From an uncultured Clostridia bacterium (GTDB lineage: Bacteria > Bacillota_A > Clostridia > Oscillospirales > Oscillospiraceae), in NCBI GenBank assembly GCA_949289625.1, contig CASEPH010000466.1, forward strand, positions 1 through 10,772: 10,772 bases of DNA. The letters run 5' to 3'. A program made the position numbers and the translations under genes. The notes under the pieces are model-generated. The model searched no databases, had not been told where the DNA came from, and was given only the letters and a program-made list of their open reading frames with translations. This document shows, piece by piece, positions 1 to 4,536 of the stretch; positions within the stretch are counted from its first letter, which is position 1, and every line of letters starts with the position of its first letter.

Positions 1-38
1 CGCTCCTTGCTGGTACCCGGCTTCATAATAATAACCAT
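1..38 (-). CDS. aroF: 3-deoxy-7-phosphoheptulonate (DAHP) synthase, N-terminal fragment
   Basis: Only the first 12 codons and part of the 13th lie in the window, reading MVIIMKPGTSKE. This is the typical opening of the short bacterial AroF-type DAHP synthase (MIIVMKP...), which condenses phosphoenolpyruvate and erythrose 4-phosphate as the first step of the shikimate pathway in the cytoplasm. The ATG at 38 is preceded by AAAGGAG (49-55) with a 10-base gap. The upstream leader (78-291) carries a leader peptide with Phe and Tyr codons and an attenuator terminator. That is what an aromatic amino acid biosynthesis gene would be expected to have, and it independently supports the call. The identity rests on a very short N-terminus plus this context. 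The alternative is some other protein with a similar first beta strand. Confidence 0.68.
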   Translation of the reverse strand, partial: MVIIMKPGTSKE

Positions 39-77
39 AGATGATGTTCTCCTTTCGTTTCCATGGAATTAGGCCAC

Positions 78-117
78 AAAAAACGCCCCTGACTGAATCA
101 AACATTCAGCAGGAGCG
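78..117 (-). terminator. Attenuator terminator in front of the DAHP synthase gene
   Basis: On the minus strand, a stem formed by 117-104 (CGCTCCTGCTGAAT) and 98-84 (ATTCAGTCAGGGGCG) closes a 5-base loop and is followed by six T (83-78). The stem has one bulged T and one G-T pair. It lies between the leader peptide stop and the DAHP synthase RBS, so it should end transcription before the gene unless the 5' arm is captured by the upstream segment at 173-178. Confidence 0.85.
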
Positions 118-189
118 ACAGACGGTATGCTTCCTTAGAAGGTTATGACTCAATCAATATATGACAATTGCCCGCTCCCCGAAAGGAGC
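84..189 (-). promoter_or_regulatory. Ribosome-mediated attenuator with alternative hairpins 1:2, 2:3, 3:4
   Basis: Four segments can be read on the minus strand. Segment 1 is GCTCC (189-185), inside leader peptide codons 14-15. Segment 2 is GGAGCG (178-173). Segment 3 is CGCTCC (117-112) and segment 4 is 98-84. Segments 1:2 form a hairpin with a 6-base loop, 2:3 can form an antiterminator of 6 bp plus a flanking G-T, and 3:4 form the terminator. A ribosome held at the Phe/Tyr codons 8-12 would cover segment 1, leave segment 2 free to pair with 3, and so let transcription continue. This is the pheL/trpL logic. The pairings are seen directly; the regulation is inferred. Confidence 0.75.
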
Positions 190-229
190 AGGTAAAGTAG
201 CCATAAAATCGATTGTGCATGGTCTTCAT
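143..229 (-). CDS. Leader peptide (28 aa) with Phe/Tyr control codons
   Basis: A 28-codon reading frame from ATG at 229 to TAA at 145-143. It is preceded by GAGG (239-236) six bases upstream, and the promoter lies just before it. The peptide begins MKTMHNRFYGYFTCSF, with Phe at 8, 12 and 16 and Tyr at 9 and 11, so five of nine residues from 8 to 16 are aromatic. Arm 1 of the attenuator overlaps codons 14-15, which is the correct geometry for a ribosome stalled at codons 8-12 to mask it. The peptide itself probably has no function after synthesis; its translation senses charged tRNA-Phe and tRNA-Tyr. There is no T-box consensus in the leader, so this is not a T-box. Its small size means codon statistics cannot confirm it, but RBS, stop position and hairpin placement all agree. 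Confidence 0.78.
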   Translation of the reverse strand: MKTMHNRFYGYFTCSFRGAGNCHILIES

Positions 230-263
230 AGCATACCTCGGTGTTCGTGGTTTGTTTGGGGTT

Positions 264-291
264 ATTATAGCATGTTGCCCGAAAATTACAA
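264..291 (-). promoter_or_regulatory. Promoter for the leader peptide and DAHP synthase
   Basis: On the minus strand, TTGTAA (291-286) and a perfect TATAAT (269-264) are separated by 16 bases. Transcription would start near 257, giving a leader of about 220 bases ahead of the gene. A weaker second candidate, TTGACT (345-340) and TATTTT (321-316) with 18 bases between, lies just after the exporter terminator. Confidence 0.7.
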
Positions 292-355
292 CTGTTTTTT
301 TTCACCTTTACCGAAAAAATACGCCGGATGGAGAAAGAAAGTCAAGGACATCAAA

Positions 356-384
356 GCGGAGCCGCCATATCCGGGCGGCTCCGC
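356..384 (-). terminator. Terminator of the ABC exporter operon
   Basis: A perfect 11-bp stem, GCGGAGCCGCC (384-374) with GGCGGCTCCGC (366-356), has a 7-base loop and begins five bases after the stop codon of the second exporter gene. The T-run after it is short (TTTGATG), so it may be an imperfect intrinsic terminator. Its position just beyond the operon fits a 3' end. Confidence 0.7.
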
Positions 385-389
385 TGCCA

Positions 390-2213
390 TTATGCCAGCT
401 GGTGGAGGGATTGATCGATGTTTTCCTGGAGGGTGTGACCCATATAGAGGTCGTAGTATCGACCGCGTTTGGCCAGCAGCTCGAGATGGGTTCCCTGCTC
501 CAAAATTCTGCCGCTGTCGATGACCAGAATCCGGTCCGCATTCCGAATGGTGCTGAGCCGGTGGGCCACCACAAAGCTGGTCCGGGAGGACAACATGGTT
601 TCGATGGCGGACTGGATCTGCATTTCCGATTCGGTGTCAATGGAGGAGGTGGCCTCGTCCAGTACAAAAATTCTGGGGTCCGCCAGTATGGCCCTGGCAA
701 AGGAGATCAGCTGCTTCTGGCCTGTGGAGAGCAGACCGCCGCCCTCTCCCACCTGGGTGTCATAGCCGTCCTTCAGCTTTTCGATGAAGGTGTCGGCTCC
801 CACTAGAGCGGCTGCATGGCGGATCTCCTCCTCTGTGGCATCCAGACGGCCGTACTGGATATTTTCCCGGATTGTGCCCGAAAACAGGTGAGGTGCCTGG
901 AGCACATAGCCCAGAGAGCTGTGGAGCCAGAGCTGACTCCGCTGCCGGATGTCGATTCCGTCGATGAGGATCCGGCCTTCCTGGGGCTCGTAGAACCGGC
1001 AGATCAGATTGACGATGGTGGATTTGCCGGATCCGGTTTCTCCCACCAGGGCGATGGTCTGCCCTGCGTCCACATGGAGGGAGAAATCCGTCAGCACAGG
1101 TTCCTCACCGTAGCGGAAGGACACATGGTCAAAATCCACGCTGCCGGAAATGGGCTCCCAGTTTTCCCGTTTCGGCGTAAAGAGGTCCCCATATTTCTGG
1201 ACGATCTCCGGAGTGTCCTGAATTTCCGGGCTGGATTCCAGCACATCGGCCACCCGCTCTGCAGCGGCCTGGGAGGACTGAAACTCGGAAAAAATTCCGG
1301 CGAAGGTACGGATGGGCTCGAACATCATATTGCCGATGGTCATAAAGAAGTTGAGCTCGCCGACGGAGATCAGGCCGTGGCGGATGTCCATCCCGCCGGT
1401 GTAGAGCACTGCCGCCGTGGCCATGGAGATCAGCAGGGACGCCACAGGCAGATACAGGGCGGACACCATGGAGGCCCGGAAGGACGCGTGATACATCTTT
1501 TCCGTGGTATCGGAAAACTCCCTAAAATTCAGTTCCTCCCGCACCAGGGTTTTTGTGGTGGCGGCTCCGGTGATGCCCTCGTTGAAGGCGGAGGTGATCA
1601 TGCTGTTGAGCCGCCGGGTCTGCCGCTGATGCTTCAAAATTTTCTTTTGAAACACAGCGGACACCACTGCCAGGGGCGGCACGGCACAGATCAGAATCAC
1701 CGCCAGCTTGGGATTGACCACAAACATGCCGATGACGCCGGCCAGAATGGACATGAGGCCGAAGCCCACGTCGATGCAGGACCAGGAGATGGTCTCCATG
1801 GTCCGGGAGATGTCGGAGGTGAGCCGGGAAAGCAGATACCCCACAGACATTTTGTCGTAGTAGGAAAAGCTCATGGTCTGGAGCTTTTCAAAGCATGCCT
1901 CCCGGACGTCGCTGGTGAGATGGCTCTCCAGCTGCCCGGCGCCGAAACAGAAGCCGTAGGCCAGGAAGGCATAGAGAATCTGGACCAGGACCACCAGGAT
2001 GGCGATCCAGACAAAGCCCTCCAGCAGCTGCTGCTCCAGAAAGTGGTCGATGATGTGCATATTGAGCAGAGAGGAAAACAGCTGCATCAGCCCCATGGCC
2101 ATGCCGCAGAGCAAAATGCGGACAAAGAACCGGCTGCGGGAGTTGGCGGAATGAAGGATGGTCCGCCAGGTGGAGAGCTTTATTTTTTTGTTTTGATAAT
2201 CCTGTTCATGCAT
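390..2213 (-). CDS. Heterodimeric ABC multidrug exporter, catalytic subunit (BmrD/LmrD-like)
   Basis: A 607-residue type IV half-exporter with a six-helix membrane domain (helices at about 30-50, 66-90, 148-167, 170-188, 250-272 and 283-305) followed by an ATPase domain. Walker A is ETGSGKST with K397. The Walker B end is VLDE with the catalytic Glu at 520, and the switch His is 551. The ABC signature is LSTGQ (495-499) rather than LSGGQ. A normal Walker B with an altered signature is what the catalytic-site subunit of TM287/288- and BmrCD-type heterodimers shows, and the upstream gene has the reciprocal pattern. The start at 2213 has AAGGTG seven bases upstream, and the gene follows its partner after 54 bases. 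The pair most likely exports drugs or other amphipathic compounds at the inner membrane. The exact substrate is unknown. Confidence 0.9.
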   Translation of the reverse strand: MHEQDYQNKKIKLSTWRTILHSANSRSRFFVRILLCGMAMGLMQLFSSLLNMHIIDHFLEQQLLEGFVWIAILVVLVQILYAFLAYGFCFGAGQLESHLTSDVREACFEKLQTMSFSYYDKMSVGYLLSRLTSDISRTMETISWSCIDVGFGLMSILAGVIGMFVVNPKLAVILICAVPPLAVVSAVFQKKILKHQRQTRRLNSMITSAFNEGITGAATTKTLVREELNFREFSDTTEKMYHASFRASMVSALYLPVASLLISMATAAVLYTGGMDIRHGLISVGELNFFMTIGNMMFEPIRTFAGIFSEFQSSQAAAERVADVLESSPEIQDTPEIVQKYGDLFTPKRENWEPISGSVDFDHVSFRYGEEPVLTDFSLHVDAGQTIALVGETGSGKSTIVNLICRFYEPQEGRILIDGIDIRQRSQLWLHSSLGYVLQAPHLFSGTIRENIQYGRLDATEEEIRHAAALVGADTFIEKLKDGYDTQVGEGGGLLSTGQKQLISFARAILADPRIFVLDEATSSIDTESEMQIQSAIETMLSSRTSFVVAHRLSTIRNADRILVIDSGRILEQGTHLELLAKRGRYYDLYMGHTLQENIDQSLHQLA

Positions 2214-2267
2214 GGGAAATCACCTTGCAAGACACTGCAATATCCTTTCGTAGAGTTCCGGAGACCA

Positions 2268-4061
2268 TTAGGCCTCCTTTCTGGTTTGAATTTCATAGAC
2301 CCGGCGGTACAGTCCACCGGGGATTTCCAGCAGCTCCTGATGGGTGCCGGACTCGGCCACCTTGCCGTCGGAAAGTACAAAGATGCGGTCCGCCTCCATC
2401 AGTGTGGAGATCCGGTGGGAGATGATAATGGTAGTGACGCCCTGCCGCCGCTGCTTCAGAGCGGCCCGGATGGACTGATCCGTTCGGGTGTCCACAGCGG
2501 ACAGCGCGTCGTCAAAGATCAAAATATCACTGTCTGCCAGGATGGCCCGGGCAATGGCCACCCGCTGCTTTTGTCCGCCGGAGAGGGTGACACCCCGTTC
2601 TCCGATGACGGTGTCGTAGTTTTCGGCAAATTCCATAATATCTTCGTGTACGCAGGCAATACGGGCTGCCTGCATGACGGCATCCCGGTCCGGACGGGCA
2701 AATTTGATGCCGATGTTTTCTCCAATGGTTTTGGAGTAGAGATAGGGCTCCTGCATGACAATGCCAATTCGGTCCCGAAGATGATGCTTGTTCATGCGCT
2801 GAATGTCGCAGCCGCCGATGGTAATGATACCGCCGGTGGGATCATAAAGCCGCTGCAGCAGCTCCACCAGGGTGGACTTTCCGCTGCCGGTTCCGCCCAG
2901 AATGGCCACGGTTTCCCCATGATGGATGGTGAGGCATAGATCCTTCAGCACAGGCGCGGCGTCATAGGAGAAGTCCACATGGTCGAATACAATGTCGCCG
3001 TTCAAAGAGGGGGTCAGACCGTCAGCCACGGGATCTTCCTCCGGTACGGCCATGATCTCTTCAATTCGGCCCGAGGCAATCTGGGCCTTGCTGAAGGAGC
3101 CCAGCACCCGACCAAAGTTCTGAATGGGCATCAGGAACAGCGTGGTGTAGGAGAGAAACGCGGTATACTGTCCCAGGGTGATGTGACCCTTTACGGTGAA
3201 GATCACGCCGGCAATGGTGACGAGGGCGATCTGAATACCGCTGAGCATATCCAGGCTCCACCACAGATGGGTCAGCATCCGGTAAAAGCCGATCAGCTTG
3301 CCCCGCAGTTTTTCATTTTCTCCCGTCATTTTACGAAGCTCATATCGCTCCCGGCCAAAAGCCCGCACTACACGGGCGCCGGTCAGATTTTCTTGAATGA
3401 CGGTAAAAACCTTGCTCTCCTGAGCTTCCAGCCCCTCGGCTTCTCGGTCCAGTTTTTTGATGAACCACAGGGAATCCAGCAGGATCAGCGGAGCCATCAC
3501 GAAGGACAGCAGCGTCAGGGGAAGGTTTAAAGAGGCCATTAGGATAAAACCCAGCACCAGCAGAAAGACGGTGCGGAGCAGTTCCAGCAGAACGTTGGAG
3601 AGAAAACGCTGCACCGTGTCGATATCGCTGGTGGCACGCTGGATCAGATCGCCGGTCTGGGCCGAGACGTGATAGGAAAAGGGCAGCTTCTGCACATGGA
3701 CGTAGTAGCGGTCCCGCAGTCGCTGGGCAACCCGGAAGGCGGTGGAGCCGGTGAGACAGGGCCGCAGAAAAGCCAGACAGCCGGACAAGGCCGCCATAGC
3801 CACCATCAGCAGGGACATGATGATAATATGGTCTCGGATGAAGTCGATGCCGCCGCAGAGATTCAGAATCCAGGTGAAATACCAGGGGGTGTTCAGCGGG
3901 GCATTTCCCAGTACCGAGTCGATGGTCACGGACAGTACCAAGGGGGTTACAAAGCTGAGAAGCAGCTCACAGACCAGCAGCACAAATGCGGCTAGCAGCC
4001 TGCGGCGGTAACCTTCTGCATAGCCCCAGATGGTACCCATGGTCCGTTTGATTTTTTGCAA
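2268..4061 (-). CDS. Heterodimeric ABC multidrug exporter, degenerate-site subunit (BmrC/LmrC-like)
   Basis: A 597-residue half-exporter, first gene of the operon. The membrane domain occupies about residues 1-320 and the ATPase the rest: Walker A GGTGSGKST (389-397), canonical signature LSGGQ (493-497), Walker B end IFDD and switch His 549. The position of the catalytic Glu is Asp518, so this subunit supplies the degenerate ATP site while its LSGGQ completes the active site of the partner. I chose TTG at 4061 as the start because AAAGGAAG (4077-4070) lies eight bases upstream. The first in-frame ATG (4040) has no RBS, and a TTG further upstream at 4121 falls inside the T-run of a terminator. 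The gene is preceded by a leader peptide and tandem hairpins (4120-4291), as in the bmrBCD operon, so expression is probably induced when ribosomes are inhibited. Confidence 0.88.
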   Translation of the reverse strand: MQKIKRTMGTIWGYAEGYRRRLLAAFVLLVCELLLSFVTPLVLSVTIDSVLGNAPLNTPWYFTWILNLCGGIDFIRDHIIIMSLLMVAMAALSGCLAFLRPCLTGSTAFRVAQRLRDRYYVHVQKLPFSYHVSAQTGDLIQRATSDIDTVQRFLSNVLLELLRTVFLLVLGFILMASLNLPLTLLSFVMAPLILLDSLWFIKKLDREAEGLEAQESKVFTVIQENLTGARVVRAFGRERYELRKMTGENEKLRGKLIGFYRMLTHLWWSLDMLSGIQIALVTIAGVIFTVKGHITLGQYTAFLSYTTLFLMPIQNFGRVLGSFSKAQIASGRIEEIMAVPEEDPVADGLTPSLNGDIVFDHVDFSYDAAPVLKDLCLTIHHGETVAILGGTGSGKSTLVELLQRLYDPTGGIITIGGCDIQRMNKHHLRDRIGIVMQEPYLYSKTIGENIGIKFARPDRDAVMQAARIACVHEDIMEFAENYDTVIGERGVTLSGGQKQRVAIARAILADSDILIFDDALSAVDTRTDQSIRAALKQRRQGVTTIIISHRISTLMEADRIFVLSDGKVAESGTHQELLEIPGGLYRRVYEIQTRKEA

Positions 4062-4119
4062 TGAAAACACTTCCTTTCTCAGAGCGGTAACACCGGCGGC
4101 AGGACTTAAAATTGGGCGC

Positions 4120-4150
4120 AAAAAAGCGCGGACAGAAATCGTCCGCGCTT
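4120..4150 (-). terminator. Strong intrinsic terminator in the exporter leader
   Basis: On the minus strand GCGCGGAC (4148-4141), a 7-base loop and GTCCGCGC (4133-4126) are followed by six T (4125-4120). The flanking AA/TT can lengthen the stem to 10 bp. It lies after the leader peptide stop and before the RBS of the first exporter gene, so it must be read through for the operon to be expressed. Confidence 0.88.
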
Positions 4151-4158
4151 AACTGGGC

Positions 4159-4187
4159 AAAAAAAGAGGACGCAGACCTACGTCCGC
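4159..4187 (-). terminator. Second hairpin plus T-run overlapping the leader peptide stop
   Basis: GGACG (4185-4181) pairs with CGTCC (4172-4168), extended inward by a T-G and an A-T pair, and is followed by TC and seven T (4165-4159). The 5' arm includes the TAG stop of the leader peptide, so a ribosome at the end of the leader would prevent this hairpin. The same GGACG motif recurs in the next terminator (4144-4140), so the arm CGTCC can pair with either copy. That is a plausible switch, although the alternative pairing is only about 5 bp. Confidence 0.62.
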
Positions 4188-4291
4188 AATCCAGAGATAC
4201 CTGTCCTGCGGCCGGCAAATATGCAGTTACGGGTGCTGTGGCGAGGCAGACGGACCCTACGGATCAAGAAGTAGTTGTGTACGAATTTCAT
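4178..4291 (-). CDS. Leader peptide (37 aa) of the ABC exporter operon, BmrB-like role
   Basis: A 37-codon frame from ATG at 4291 to TAG at 4180-4178. An almost ideal RBS, AAAGGAGG (4307-4300), sits eight bases upstream, and a consensus promoter lies just beyond. The peptide begins MKFVHNYFLIRR, is rich in Arg and hydrophobic residues, and resembles no enzyme. Its stop codon lies inside the first of two tandem hairpins with T-runs. This is the architecture of ribosome-sensing leaders ahead of antibiotic-resistance exporters, best known from bmrB upstream of bmrCD in B. subtilis. It probably acts by where ribosomes pause on it, not as a finished product. Sequence similarity to BmrB itself is not claimed. 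The direction of the switch cannot be settled by eye because several GTCC/GGAC arms compete. Confidence 0.75.
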   Translation of the reverse strand: MKFVHNYFLIRRVRLPRHSTRNCIFAGRRTGISGLRT

Positions 4292-4329
4292 ATTGCCGAC
4301 CTCCTTTCATAGTTTGATTTCTGGGTTGC

Positions 4330-4358
4330 ATCATACCACAGGTTGGAAAATCCTGCAA
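4330..4358 (-). promoter_or_regulatory. Promoter of the exporter leader, within an inverted repeat
   Basis: On the minus strand TTGCAG (4358-4353) and TATGAT (4335-4330) are 17 bases apart, with a TGG extended -10. A perfect 8-bp inverted repeat, GGGTTGCA (4323-4330) and TGCAACCC (4354-4361), covers the -35 and the -10/start region. A third, partial copy (GGTTGG, 4341-4346) lies between them. This looks like an operator for a dimeric regulator in addition to the attenuator; the regulator is not in the window. Confidence 0.65.
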
Positions 4359-4428
4359 CCCCTAAATAAAACTTTGTCGCCTGCAACAATTATCCGAGGG
4401 GGAACTCGTATAAGATGTACAACGATCC

Positions 4429-4465
4429 TTGAAATTTTGATAGCCGCAGGTTATAGCTTATAACC
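4429..4465 (+). promoter_or_regulatory. Candidate promoter with overlapping 7-3-7 palindrome upstream of the ene-reductase
   Basis: TTGAAA (4429-4434) and TATAGC (4452-4457) are 17 bases apart. A perfect inverted repeat, GGTTATA-GCT-TATAACC (4449-4465), covers the -10. This is typical of an operator blocked by a TetR-, GntR- or MarR-like repressor, but no regulator gene is visible here. The -10 is weak, so promoter activity is uncertain; the palindrome itself is clear. Confidence 0.5.
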
Positions 4466-4495
4466 AATGTATATACCCCGAAGCGGGACCAGGTG

Positions 4496-4504
4496 TGTTA
4501 TAAT
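4496..4504 (+). promoter_or_regulatory. Extended -10 promoter of the ene-reductase gene
   Basis: TGTTATAAT (4496-4504) is a perfect -10 with the TGn extension, 18 bases before the RBS. No good -35 is present at the expected distance (CCCCGA at 4476-4481), so it may depend on the extended -10 or on an activator. The same TGTTATAAT occurs before the lipoprotein gene at 6823-6831. Confidence 0.6.
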
Positions 4505-4536
4505 ATTAGAAATCGAAATGACAGGAGGAACGCGTT

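Noticed and set aside
78..229. T-box or riboswitch ahead of the DAHP synthase gene
   Set aside because: No T-box antiterminator consensus or known riboswitch core is visible, and the leader peptide with alternative hairpins explains the region.
816..2939. Long open frame on the plus strand opposite both exporter genes
   Set aside because: It spans two well-supported genes and the gap between them. Its product is rich in His, Gly, Asp and Gln with no recognisable domain, as expected from the antisense of GC-rich coding DNA.
4395..4414. CGAG/CTCG inverted repeat next to TATAAG as a MerR-type promoter
   Set aside because: The arms are only 4 bp and no -35 lies at 17-20 bases, so it is not supported as a promoter or operator.
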